Source: Ktedonobacter sp. SOSP1-85
Lineage (GTDB): Bacteria > Chloroflexota > Ktedonobacteria > Ktedonobacterales > Ktedonobacteraceae
DNA: 64,000 nucleotides
Direction: 5' to 3'
NCBI RefSeq assembly: GCF_016587415.1
Contig: NZ_BNJI01000002.1
Span: 558,001 to 622,000, forward strand
This document shows positions 34,158-42,360 of the stretch, in pieces. How positions within the stretch are numbered: position 1 is the first letter of the stretch; every line of letters starts with the position of its first letter. The notes under the pieces were generated by a model that was not told where the DNA came from, did no database searches, and worked only from the letters and a program-made list of their open reading frames with translations. Both the position numbers and the translations under genes were made by a program.

Positions 34158-34754
34158 TCACATAACAGTGATGAGAGGGGACAAGCCAGCGACCACGACT
34201 GTCAAGACGTGATGGACCATCTCCTCTGCCAGGATGATGCGTTCTCCCCGGCTCCATTGAGCGGCTGGACCAAAGATCGCCCAACTGATGACCAATGCTG
34301 TTGTTTCTACGATTTCCCTTTGGTTAGGATCTCTTGAGACAACAGGCGTGAGCCAGGTCAGGAGAACTTGATAGAGTTCTTGTTGCAAAGCAATCTCGAA
34401 AAGCGGCTCAAACTGCCTATCGGCAGGCTTGAGCTGATCACGAAAGCGAGCAAGAAAATGAAACACGGCCAAAATAAGCAAGCGGAGCGTGTCAATCTGC
34501 AAAGTGGATGAAGCAGGGAGCTCACTCAAAAGCGCCCGGTGAAACTTCTCGCGCATCCAGCTCTCCAAAAGGGCATATTTGTCTTCAAAATGGGCATAAA
34601 ACGTGGCCCGATTCACCGTGGCCAACTTTGTAATCTCTTGCACCGAGATGGAGTGAATGTTGTGCCTTTCTTCCAGTAACGCCATGAACGCTTGCAGCAG
34701 CAACTGACGGGTGCGCTGCACTCGTGGGTCGTTTCTATTCACTACTCCAGGCAT
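34158..34754 (-). CDS. TetR/AcrR family repressor (paralogue of 45911 gene)
   Basis: 198 residues from MPGVVNRN. HTH: SVQEITKLATVNRATFYAHFEDKYAL, almost the same as in the 45.9-kb regulator (TVQDITERATVNRATFYAHFEDKYAL). C-terminal ALVISWAIFGPAAQWSRGERIILAEEMVHHVLTVVVAGL is also alike. Divergent from a PPOX gene at 34986; two copies of TGTTGYYTANACAACA lie between. Predicted to repress itself and the PPOX gene; ligand unknown. Confidence 0.9.
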   Translation of the reverse strand: MPGVVNRNDPRVQRTRQLLLQAFMALLEERHNIHSISVQEITKLATVNRATFYAHFEDKYALLESWMREKFHRALLSELPASSTLQIDTLRLLILAVFHFLARFRDQLKPADRQFEPLFEIALQQELYQVLLTWLTPVVSRDPNQREIVETTALVISWAIFGPAAQWSRGERIILAEEMVHHVLTVVVAGLSPLITVM

Positions 34755-34818
34755 CTTTTCGCCTCGCGATCTGCGCGTTCTCATTCACACGTCGTAGAAA
34801 CCAACACTTTCCCTTTGA

Positions 34819-34931
34819 TGTTGTCTACACAACAATCTGGTCTATTTGCTGATTGCCGAAAAACCGTGATTTCTCTTACACTTCCAACAGTACAACAGTG
34901 TAGTATACACTAAACTGTTGCTTATACAACA
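34819..34931. promoter_or_regulatory. Two operators between TetR and PPOX genes
   Basis: TGTTGTCTACACAACA (34819-34834) and TGTTGCTTATACAACA (34916-34931). Both share the 6-4-6 layout of sites near 46.6 kb, beside the paralogous TetR gene. One site lies close to each gene. Confidence 0.75.
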
Positions 34932-34985
34932 ATGTTGCGTATTCAATGAGCACTGTTGAAAGAGGAAAAGGAGAGAGATAGATCT

Positions 34986-35423
34986 ATGACAAACATGCTT
35001 TCCAATGAGGCCAGGGAGTTTCTCCGTGAAGACCGTGTGGCAGTGGTCAGTACTTTAAACAAAGATGGGAGTTCCCACGTAACCTCAATCTGGTATCTGC
35101 TGGCAGATGATGGGACACTGATCATAACGACCCCGGGCCGCAGCCAAAAAATCAAGAATCTGCGTCGTGATCCTCGCATAGCGCTTTGTGTGGGAGGTGC
35201 GGGTCGCTCTGTCAGCCTCTATGGACGCGTTTCCATCAGCGAAGATCAGGCACTCGTCCGGCAGGATATCGAGCAACTAGTCGAACACTATGTGAAAGAG
35301 GCAGGCATGCGGCCGCAAGTAGTGACGACCTTACTCCAGCGAGCTCCTGTGGCTCTGCATTTCCTACCAGAAAAAGTCACCGAGTTTTCCGCTATGAGCG
35401 CCGGGAGTATACTGAGCCAATAA
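34986..35423 (+). CDS. PPOX-class F420/FMN-dependent oxidoreductase
   Basis: 145 residues from MTNMLSNEAR; GGAGAG is upstream. Split-barrel signature: FLREDRVAVVSTLNKDGSSHVTSIWYLLADDGTLIITTPGRSQKIKNLRRDPRIALCVGG, with RSQKIKNL matching the phosphate/cofactor-binding region of F420-dependent members. Residues 75-85 continue the barrel. Likely reduces an unsaturated or quinone-like compound. Under probable control of the divergent TetR. Confidence 0.85.
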   Translation: MTNMLSNEAREFLREDRVAVVSTLNKDGSSHVTSIWYLLADDGTLIITTPGRSQKIKNLRRDPRIALCVGGAGRSVSLYGRVSISEDQALVRQDIEQLVEHYVKEAGMRPQVVTTLLQRAPVALHFLPEKVTEFSAMSAGSILSQ

Positions 35424-35486
35424 AGTATAGCTCCGCGTGCCTGTAGGCGGCGACCATGAGTACCTGGCAGGGCCAATTACTGCACC

Positions 35487-35556
35487 GTCTTCTTCAGGCC
35501 TGGCTCGTGCTCGCTCTCGGACGTTCGAGAGCGAGCACGAGCCAGGGGCAGAAGAC
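35487..35556. repeat. Long hairpin P8 after the PPOX gene
   Basis: 21-bp perfect arms (35499-35519 and 35526-35546) around GACGTT, with an outer GTCTTC/GAAGAC pair. It may end the PPOX transcript and the convergent nagB transcript. The right edge overlaps the direct repeat that bounds the next element. Confidence 0.7.
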
Positions 35557-35835
35557 TGAAAAACCCATTGGCGTCAAGTGAAGGAGCCTACGCTTCTGCA
35601 GGATGGGTTACGCAAGGTCCGCCGCCCAGCTGGTGGGGCCTGGTAGTGCTTCTAAAGGGCACACCTACCAGGCCCCACCGACTGGGCGGCTGCGTGTCCC
35701 TAGCACGCCCCACGCCCAGCAGGGACGGAAGGTAGGTGCGCCCTTCAGAAGCACTACCTTCCGTCCCTGCATGAGCGTGGGAACCAAGCAGGTATCTCTT
35801 ATCTTGACGCTTATGGGGCAGAAGACTGAAAAACC
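35545..35835. repeat. Paired-hairpin element D with 21-bp flanking direct repeats
   Basis: Two identical copies of GCAGAAGACTGAAAAACC (extended by GGG to 21 bp; 35545-35565 and 35815-35835) flank a segment that has near-inverted ends CATTGGCGTCAAG / CTTGACGCTTATG. Inside are a left hairpin (CCGCCCAGCTGGTGGGGCCTGG-type stem) and a right hairpin (CACGCCCAGCAGGGACGGAAG-type stem), whose loops carry GTGCTTCTAAAGGGC in opposite orientation. The right direct repeat touches the nagB stop codon. Confidence 0.8.
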
Positions 35836-36612
35836 TTACGCAGATTTGATATGTTTTGCCGCAGCAGGGTCCAGATATATCGTTACATTGCTATGCGAGC
35901 GGAGATATGTTGCGGGAACATTCGCATTGACGGGGCCATTGATTGCTTGTTGGACAGCATGCGCCTTCTTGCTCCCCGAAGCAATTAAGATAATTCTCTG
36001 GGCCTCCAAAATGGTCGCAATGCCCATCGTAATAGCTTCACTTGGAGTGTTCGTTTCTCCACCAAATTCAGCGGCAGCGTTCTGCCGAGTAATCGGATCG
36101 AGCGTTACCAATCGCGTGCGTGTATCCACGTCTGATCCAGGCTCGTTAAACCCAATATGGCCATTCTCACCTATCCCCAGAAGCTGCAAGTTTATCCCTC
36201 CTGCCTGCTGAATTTTTTCCTCATATTCAGCGCAATAGTTTGCTATGTCCTTTCGGGAGAGTGTGCCATCGGGAATGTGGATATGAGCAGGATGTATGTC
36301 AATGTGATCGAAGAGATTTGCGCGCATAAAGTGATGGTAACTCTGGGGAGAATGAGTGTTCATAGGATAGTATTCATCAAGATTGAAGGTAATGACCCGT
36401 GAAAAATCCAATGCTTTCTCGCGAGCGATGCGAATAAACTCACGATAGAGTAAGATCGGTGTTTTTCCCGTAGCTAACCCAAGCACGGTAGGTAAATCTG
36501 CGGCATTGCGCATCTGAATCAAGTTGGCAATTTCTGCCGCTCCCATGCGTGCAATAGCCCTGTCGCTTTCTGCGATCACAACCTCTGGTTTTTTCTGAGT
36601 CACTATATGCAT
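35836..36612 (-). CDS. nagB: Glucosamine-6-phosphate deaminase
   Basis: 258 residues, the usual size. It converts glucosamine-6-phosphate to fructose-6-phosphate and ammonia. Motifs: LGLATGKTPILLYRE (phosphate loop), FNLDEYYPM (catalytic Asp), LGIGENGHIGFNEPGS (active-site Glu/His). The N-terminal residues before VVIAESD are typical. No nagA or transporter gene is nearby. A perfect 24-bp palindrome upstream (36646-36669) suggests control by a GntR-type regulator responding to amino sugars. Confidence 0.93.
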   Translation of the reverse strand: MHIVTQKKPEVVIAESDRAIARMGAAEIANLIQMRNAADLPTVLGLATGKTPILLYREFIRIAREKALDFSRVITFNLDEYYPMNTHSPQSYHHFMRANLFDHIDIHPAHIHIPDGTLSRKDIANYCAEYEEKIQQAGGINLQLLGIGENGHIGFNEPGSDVDTRTRLVTLDPITRQNAAAEFGGETNTPSEAITMGIATILEAQRIILIASGSKKAHAVQQAINGPVNANVPATYLRSHSNVTIYLDPAAAKHIKSA

Positions 36613-36645
36613 ACCTTCTGACCTCCATAAAGCTTAGTTGCGCTC

Positions 36646-36669
36646 ATAGGTATAGACATCTATACCTAT
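36646..36669. promoter_or_regulatory. Candidate operator upstream of nagB
   Basis: ATAGGTATAGA-CA-TCTATACCTAT: 11-bp perfect arms around two bases, 34 bp before the nagB start. NagR/DasR-type GntR regulators bind similar palindromes with TATAGA cores in other bacteria. A second perfect palindrome TGAGACGTCTCA follows at about 36681. Confidence 0.6.
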
Positions 36670-36785
36670 TGCTCTCTCATTTGAGACGTCTCATGAGAAT
36701 ATGAAGTAACATTTTCAGACAGAGTTTGAGGACATTTCCCAACGCAGAAAAACCAGCAAACGGGGAGTCAATCGTTCTACCCAGT

Positions 36786-36965
36786 CTATGCCAGCATCTC
36801 CAAACCTTTCCTGGAAAGCAAAAAGGCCTTTCCTTCTCTGCTTCCGGAGTAGGATGCCAGCTCGACGACCGCATCGGCAACATCTTCGGGTGTTGGCGAT
36901 GATCCCAGACCCTTGACGAAGTCCTCGACGGAAATACGTGGACTCACGGATGATAGTAGAACCGC
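36786..36965 (-). pseudogene. Possible C-terminal remnant of a short-chain dehydrogenase
   Basis: A 59-residue frame reads VSPRISVEDFVKGL then PTPEDVADAVVELAS and EGKAFLLSRKGLEMLA before a TAG. The PEDVADAVxxLAS block followed by a G-x-x-x-L strand is the usual end of SDR proteins. An in-frame stop lies just upstream and no Rossmann domain is present. Assignment is tentative. Confidence 0.3.
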
Positions 36966-37042
36966 TCAACCCATTTGCACCGGTAAAGCGTGTCACTTAT
37001 GGCCCGCATCTAAGCCTGTCTAGCTTCTGCTTGCTTCATACC

Positions 37043-37852
37043 TTATCGTGAAGGTCTGTGCCACGCATGTTCGCGCAGACCAAAATCAACATCGATATAA
37101 CCGAGCTTCTGATAGACGCTTTTGCCCATATTTGAAGCCCATATCCAGGTATCAGCATAGCCCCGGTTACGAATCTCCTGCATCAAAGCATGCGTGATCG
37201 CGCCTCCAAACCCTCTATGGCGAAAGGCTGGTGGTGTCGATATATCATAGATTGTGGCACAGCCCCCAGCATCCAACAGGGTACCAGCAGTTACTGGCAT
37301 GTTGTTCAGATACCCAATATAGTGCAGTGAGAAGGTGTCCAACCCATACCCATGCCGCTTATAGGCATCGTAGAATATTGATAGATCTGAGCCAAAACCT
37401 GCCTCTGAGACGTAAACCCACTCTGAGAGCATCTGATCGTTGTGAACCTGTTCGATACGAAAGTTATCCGTCACAGTGGGGGCAGCGCCAAGAGATGTTA
37501 GATCGGCTAATAACCAGTTGCCACCTGGTCCGCCTGGCATCCCGCGTGCTTCCAAACGCTTGCCAAGGTCCCCTGGCTGATCGTCAGGAAACACAAACCA
37601 ATCAATATGCTCAATACATTGGCCAACCTGTTCGAGCATGTCATTTATTCGCTCCTCTGTACGAGAATCTTCGAAGCTTGTGCGCAAAATGTAGTTACCA
37701 GGGGCCGGTTTGTTGCTTACGAACCAGAACGACTCCGCGTCATACATAGTTATACTGGGCAGTCCAGCAAACAAGCGCATATAAGCTATCAAGTTTTCCT
37801 GTATCTGGCGAGGTTTTTCTGTGCCTGATAAGTCCAGAGGTAACAAGGTCAT
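37043..37852 (-). CDS. GNAT family N-acetyltransferase with N-terminal extension
   Basis: 269 residues from MTLLPLDL. The C-terminal half has the GNAT loop ISTPPAFRHRGFGGAITHALMQEI (RxxGxG) followed by WIWASNMGKSVYQKLGYIDVDFG. The N-terminal 130 residues (FAGLPSITMYDAESFWFVSN) are a degenerate GNAT-like domain as in tandem acetyltransferases. Substrate unknown. Confidence 0.83.
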   Translation of the reverse strand: MTLLPLDLSGTEKPRQIQENLIAYMRLFAGLPSITMYDAESFWFVSNKPAPGNYILRTSFEDSRTEERINDMLEQVGQCIEHIDWFVFPDDQPGDLGKRLEARGMPGGPGGNWLLADLTSLGAAPTVTDNFRIEQVHNDQMLSEWVYVSEAGFGSDLSIFYDAYKRHGYGLDTFSLHYIGYLNNMPVTAGTLLDAGGCATIYDISTPPAFRHRGFGGAITHALMQEIRNRGYADTWIWASNMGKSVYQKLGYIDVDFGLREHAWHRPSR

Positions 37853-38213
37853 AAGTGTTTCTTTCACTTGCAAAACACATTAACTTGAATAATTGTATAC
37901 TATGCAAGCGAACAAGACAATAGCTTGTCTTGCATCTACTACTTGGTGCCTTGTCTGGTGAGTGTAGTCCTAAAATTGTAGATAAGGTAACGACTTTTCC
38001 CCGCAACAGACGATCCCACCATGCAAGAAGCTGAATTGCAGGTCTTGCGTAAAGGCTTCGCGAAAGTCCTCACCCTGGACGAAATCTTCGAACAACTCTG
38101 AAAAATAAGTAGCGCTACTTACCAAGACTTTCAGCAAGATCGGAGAAGTTTTTTTCGCTGGTAGCGAGTAATGTGGTAGCAAAGAAAACATTTACTTATG
38201 CTCTGGAGGTACT
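37853..38213. other. Intergenic region with possible gene remnant
   Basis: 361 bp. The only coding-like stretch is a 26-codon frame at 38021-38101 (ending KGFAKVLTLDEIFEQL) without a ribosome-binding site, perhaps the tail of a lost gene. GGAGGT at the right end belongs to the next gene. Confidence 0.3.
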
Positions 38214-38765
38214 ATGGGAAAAGTTATTATCGGCGCGACCATCTCACTGGATGGGTTTATGAATGACCGTCATGGTGATATCAGCCGCTTGTATCCTGAT
38301 TTTGAAGCGTTACGAAGCACAGAGATGTTACAGGAAGAAATACGGACGACAGGCGCGGTGGTGATGGGTCGGCGTTCCTACGACATGGGAGAGGGTGATT
38401 TGACGGGTTACGAATATCAAGTGCCAATCTTCGTCCTGACTCATGCCATTCCAGAAGGGGAAATTAAGGGGCAAAATGATAAGTTGACAGTGACCTTCGT
38501 CACAGATGGCATCGAAAGTGCTTTTGAGCAGGCTAAGGCCGCCGCGGGCGAGAAACAGGTCACGGTAGTAGGAGGCGCGAATACAGCTCAACAATGCCTA
38601 CGAGCCGGACTGGCCGATGAGATCCATATGGGCATCGTTCCTGTTCTCTTTGGTGAAGGTCTACGATTTTTCGCGCCTCTCGTCAATGAGCAGCTACAAC
38701 TGGAGAAAATAAGAGTCTTCGAGTCTCCTACGAGAACTGATCTCTGGTTCCGCATCGTCAAGTGA
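38214..38765 (+). CDS. RibD C-terminal / dihydrofolate-reductase-like protein
   Basis: 183 residues; GGAGGT just before the ATG. Pattern of the YwjB/YyaP family: IIGATISLDGFMNDRHGD, GAVVMGRRSYDMGEG, VTFVTDGIESAFEQAKAAAGEKQVTVVGGANTAQQCLRAGLADEIHMGIVPVLFGEGLRFF. Uses NADPH in a DHFR fold; substrate unknown. Convergent with a paralogue at 38900, an M-type repeat between. Confidence 0.87.
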   Translation: MGKVIIGATISLDGFMNDRHGDISRLYPDFEALRSTEMLQEEIRTTGAVVMGRRSYDMGEGDLTGYEYQVPIFVLTHAIPEGEIKGQNDKLTVTFVTDGIESAFEQAKAAAGEKQVTVVGGANTAQQCLRAGLADEIHMGIVPVLFGEGLRFFAPLVNEQLQLEKIRVFESPTRTDLWFRIVK

Positions 38766-38898
38766 ACGAGCGCTACTTACGTACGCGCCTACGCGGTTGT
38801 TGCTTGGTGAACGGATAGTTTAACACCCATATCCTTTCACTTCGTTGACTCCACCCAACGCCGCGAAGCGGGTAGGCGCGTACGCCAGTAGCGCTCCT
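38764..38898. repeat. M-type repeat between two reductase genes
   Basis: Inverted ends GAGCGCTACTTACGTACGCG / the complement with two differences, about 36 bp each, enclosing about 60 bp. The arms align with the M family (GCGCCTAC end). It may serve as a shared terminator. Confidence 0.75.
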
Positions 38899-38899
38899 C

Positions 38900-39496
38900 C
38901 TACTTCTTGACGTTATATGTGAGGTGCGTGACCCCTTTGCCGATGCTTACGTGAGGGCCATCGAGTTGGACGGGAGCAACCTTGAGGTGCTCAAAGAGAC
39001 GCACGCCCTCGCCCAACAGGACGGGAACCAGGTCGATGTGAATTTCGTCGAGCAAGCCAGCGTCGAGGCACTGCTGCACGATGGTTGTGGAGGCGATGAC
39101 AACGTTTTTGTCGCCTGCGATCTTCTGGGCCTGCTCAATGGCGCTCTCGATGCCATCTGTGACGAAGGTTACTGGCCATTCCTCCTGAACCCATTCTGGT
39201 GCGAGCCGATGTGTCACGACGACGACCGGGGCTGTTATGGGATGGTGTCCTCCCCATCCATGAGTAAGTTCGTACAATCTGCGCCCAGCCACTAGAGCCC
39301 CTGCGGTGTTGATGGCATTATCATACATCTCGATGCTTGCCGCCGAGAGCTTGAGCGTTTGCTCTCTATCGCCAATTTTGACCGTGTAATCGGTGTCGCC
39401 GCCCATCATCCAGGCAAAGAGGTGTTGGAAGTCTTCGTTTGGTCCCGCAACAAAACCATCCAGTGACATTGAGAATCCTGTGGAGACCTTTCCCAT
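38900..39496 (-). CDS. RibD C-terminal / dihydrofolate-reductase-like protein
   Basis: 198 residues; AAAGGA seven bases upstream. Motifs: STGFSMSLDGFVAGPNEDFQ, GALVAGRRLYELTHGWGG, PVTFVTDGIESAIEQAQKIAGDKNVVIASTTIVQQCLDAGLLDEIHIDLVPVLLGEGVRLFEHL. Paralogue of the 38.2-kb gene but with an insertion near residue 30. The GGAN of NADPH binding is replaced by ASTT. Substrate unknown. Confidence 0.87.
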   Translation of the reverse strand: MGKVSTGFSMSLDGFVAGPNEDFQHLFAWMMGGDTDYTVKIGDREQTLKLSAASIEMYDNAINTAGALVAGRRLYELTHGWGGHHPITAPVVVVTHRLAPEWVQEEWPVTFVTDGIESAIEQAQKIAGDKNVVIASTTIVQQCLDAGLLDEIHIDLVPVLLGEGVRLFEHLKVAPVQLDGPHVSIGKGVTHLTYNVKK

Positions 39497-39951
39497 ATCT
39501 ATTTCCTTTCATATTTCTCTAGCTGTAATTATCGTTGTGTAAGAACATGCATATGGTAACGCAAGCAATGCTCAAGCCTCTGCTCCTCATCTCTCTAATG
39601 TTACAGCACCAATTAAGAAGTACCCGGACCTACCCAATTATGCGTTTCTACTCATCTATTCTTTCTATCCTGGCCATATCCGGCAAGGCTTATTATTCGG
39701 GCACCGCGCTCAACGCGGCCTTCCCCCAGCAAGGCGCCCCCCTACTGCGACAAATTGCTTGCCTTGTGTTTTTGTCTATGATATATGTGTGGCATTGTAG
39801 AGAGCATTATAAGTGTTGAGTTATTTTAAAGCAGAACAAATTTGTTGAAGAGTAAAAGTAGAAATGTGACCAGGAACGAACAAAAAGGATCTTTGCTCTT
39901 GCTGTAGGGAAAGGATAGCCCTGGCTTTGCAGGTTAAAAGGGGCAGGCATT
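39497..39951. other. Intergenic region without recognisable gene
   Basis: 455 bp before the histidine kinase. A 94-codon frame at 39535-39819 has no ribosome-binding site and no protein-like composition, so I do not call it. The AT-rich 39780-39900 part is the likely promoter region. Confidence 0.5.
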
Positions 39952-41793
39952 ATGAGTCAGGAGCCACAAATTGATAATATCTCGGCGAGAGTGAAACATA
40001 TTGTAAAATATCGCGAAGTTGTCAATTACGGCTCCCGGTTTGGCCTTATTGTCATGACACGCGATGGCCGCTTCCTGGAAGTGAATCACACCATTTTAGA
40101 AGATACCGGCATGAGCCTGGATGATCTTGTAGATAAGTATGTTGTGGAGATGCCCTGGTGGTCGCACTCCCTCGAAACGCACCACCAGATCCGCGAGGTC
40201 ATGGAACGGGCTATGAGAGGCGAGACAGTACGTTTTGATATACGCGTGTTCCCTCGCCCCGATTTTTACCGCGATGTCGATGTAACGATCATGCCATTTC
40301 TTGATAGCACAAGGCAGGGTGAGTATCTTATCTGGACCGGGTTTGACGTGACCGAGCGCAAACGCTTAGAGGATGAAAAGCATTTTTTGATTGACGCCAT
40401 TCCAACCATCATCTGGACCGCTCGACCCGATGGTTTTGTCGATTACTTGAATAAACAGTGGAGTAATTATACCCTGACATCGATTGAACAATCGCGTGGG
40501 GATGGCTGGAGCGAGTGTGTGCATCCCGATGATCGCCAGAAGGCGCTGGCAAATTGGTACCGTATGGTTCATACGGGAGAACCGGGCGAGAATGAGTATC
40601 GTTTACGGAATGGGATTACCGGTGAATATCGCTGGTTTCTGGTTTACACTATACCCATACGTGATACGGAGGGCAATATTGCGGGCTGGTGTGGCACCTG
40701 CACAGATAACCATGACAAAAAGATGACTGAGGTCGCGCTACGTGTGAGAGAACTGCAATTTCGCACCCTCTTTGATGCCAACATCATTGGCATCGGTATC
40801 ACCGATATTTATGGGCATGTGTGGGAGGCGAATGACGCGTATTTACAAATGTTGGGGAGCACACGCGAAGATATGAATAGAGGCGAGGTGCGGTGGGACC
40901 AATTGACACCACCAGAGTATCTTGAGCGAGATGAGAAAGCGATCCAGGAATTGCGGGAGAGTGGTACCTGCCATCCCTATGAAAAGGAGTATCAACGTCC
41001 CGATGGGAAGCGTGTCCCTGTGGTAGTAGGGACAGCGTTGTTTGATAAAGAGAGTGGGAAAACCATCAGCTTTATTGTGGATATCACCGCACGGAAAGAG
41101 CTTGAGAAACGCAAAGATGAGTTTATCAGCCTCGCCAGCCATGAGTTAAAGACACCTATTACCTCGCTCAAAATGCTGATCCAATTTCTGCGCCGCAGAG
41201 TCCAGAGAGAGGGCGATAAACGCACAAACTATGATCTTATACGTATGGAGTTGCAGGTTGATGCCTTAAAGCGTCTCATTGACGACCTGCTGAACGTCTC
41301 AAAAATCCAGATGGGCTTGTTCAGTTATGAAGACGAAATTCTCGACCCAGACAAAGTGCTTCACGAAACCATTGAGATACTTCAACCTATGCTTTCCGAC
41401 CATATGCTCATCCTGCATGGACACCTACACCACGTCCTGGTGTGCGACCAGCAACGCTTCACTCAGGTCGTGACCAACCTGGTAACGAATGCGGTAAAAT
41501 ACTCCCCCGAGGCCCATGAGGTGGATATCTTTCTGTCAGAAAGCGAGCGATGGGTTTGTATTAAAGTATGCGATCATGGCGTGGGTATACCAGCCCCCCA
41601 ACGCGAGAAGATCTTTGAGCGCTTCAACCGTGGCGCGTATGGAACAAGCGAGAAGGCCTTCCCCGGCCTGGGCATGGGCCTCTACATCACCTACGAGATC
41701 GTCACCCACTACCACGGCTCGATTACCGTCGAGAGCGAGGAGGGCAAGGGCTCCACCTTTACTGTTTACTTCCCCTTTGCACAGCAGACCTAA
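39952..41793 (+). CDS. Multi-PAS sensor histidine kinase, cytoplasmic
   Basis: 613 residues, no membrane segment. Three PAS-like units: about 20-140 (LIVMTRDGRFLEVNHTILEDTGMS), 145-265 (DAIPTIIWTARPDGFVDYLNKQW) and 275-390 (FDANIIGIGITDIYGHVWEANDAYLQML). HisKA H-box: FISLASHELKTPITSLKML (His near 405). HATPase: NLVTNAVKYS (N box), DHGVGIP, FPGLGMGLYIT (G boxes). It autophosphorylates on His in response to a cytoplasmic signal. No response regulator is nearby, so an orphan. Confidence 0.92.
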   Translation: MSQEPQIDNISARVKHIVKYREVVNYGSRFGLIVMTRDGRFLEVNHTILEDTGMSLDDLVDKYVVEMPWWSHSLETHHQIREVMERAMRGETVRFDIRVFPRPDFYRDVDVTIMPFLDSTRQGEYLIWTGFDVTERKRLEDEKHFLIDAIPTIIWTARPDGFVDYLNKQWSNYTLTSIEQSRGDGWSECVHPDDRQKALANWYRMVHTGEPGENEYRLRNGITGEYRWFLVYTIPIRDTEGNIAGWCGTCTDNHDKKMTEVALRVRELQFRTLFDANIIGIGITDIYGHVWEANDAYLQMLGSTREDMNRGEVRWDQLTPPEYLERDEKAIQELRESGTCHPYEKEYQRPDGKRVPVVVGTALFDKESGKTISFIVDITARKELEKRKDEFISLASHELKTPITSLKMLIQFLRRRVQREGDKRTNYDLIRMELQVDALKRLIDDLLNVSKIQMGLFSYEDEILDPDKVLHETIEILQPMLSDHMLILHGHLHHVLVCDQQRFTQVVTNLVTNAVKYSPEAHEVDIFLSESERWVCIKVCDHGVGIPAPQREKIFERFNRGAYGTSEKAFPGLGMGLYITYEIVTHYHGSITVESEEGKGSTFTVYFPFAQQT

Positions 41794-41802
41794 AACAGGA
41801 TG

Positions 41803-42213
41803 TGATTCATATTTTTGTGTTTCCATCCCATAGACGCCACGTTTACGACTTTGCTGGGAAATTTTGTCAAGTTATCCGAACAGGCTCATGAGAAACGCCC
41901 GAACTATTGGTAGGGACGCGGTAAACCGGGTCCCTACCGATCTTTAAAGCCTCTGGATACCTTTCCGCGCTCGGAAACTTGTCCGGACAAAATTTGCCAG
42001 CAAAGTCGTTTACGACGCGCTGATGTATCATTCAGGCGCGACCAAGCAAGCCACCACACACCAATGCCCCCCAAGCAACACGCCCTTGTTGCCTTTTTTT
42101 GCAGTAGTGATGGGGGCGTTGGAGCATTCAAGGAAGCATCTCGCCCGGGGAGATACATCAGCCCACCGTAAACGTGGGGCCTATGATAACGAGAGGCACC
42201 TCTGTAAAAAATG
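41803..42213. repeat. X-type element X2
   Basis: Inverted termini related to X1: left TTCATATTTTTG...CATAGACGCCACGTTTAC, right GTAAACGTGGGGCCTATG...CTGTAAAAAATGAA. Internal GTTGCCTTTTTTTGCAG and GGGGAGATACATCAGCCCAC match X1. It is interrupted by element Y with a 6-bp target duplication. No gene. Confidence 0.75.
41847..42007. repeat. Y-type element inserted in X2
   Basis: 161 bp with 22-bp terminal inverted repeats, 21 of 22 matching, starting GACTTTGCTGG. It is flanked by the direct repeat GTTTAC (41841-41846 and 42008-42013). X1 at 32.04 kb shows the uninterrupted site (GTTCACGGCGCG). An inner hairpin GGTAGGGACGCGG-TAAA-CCGGGTCCCTACC lies at 41909-41938. Confidence 0.85.
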
Positions 42214-42360
42214 AATTGCGCCCCTTAAAACAGAATGACTTGACAGGCATAAAGTGCTTCTATATACTCATCCTCAAACTCTTGTTCCAGGCTTGTGGAA
42301 ACACATCAGAGCCGAAGATGGCATGAATGCCGCTCTGACTACATAATTTGGAGAGGATGC

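Noticed and set aside
39535..39819. A 94-codon frame before the histidine kinase
   Set aside because: No ribosome-binding site, mixed composition and no recognisable family.
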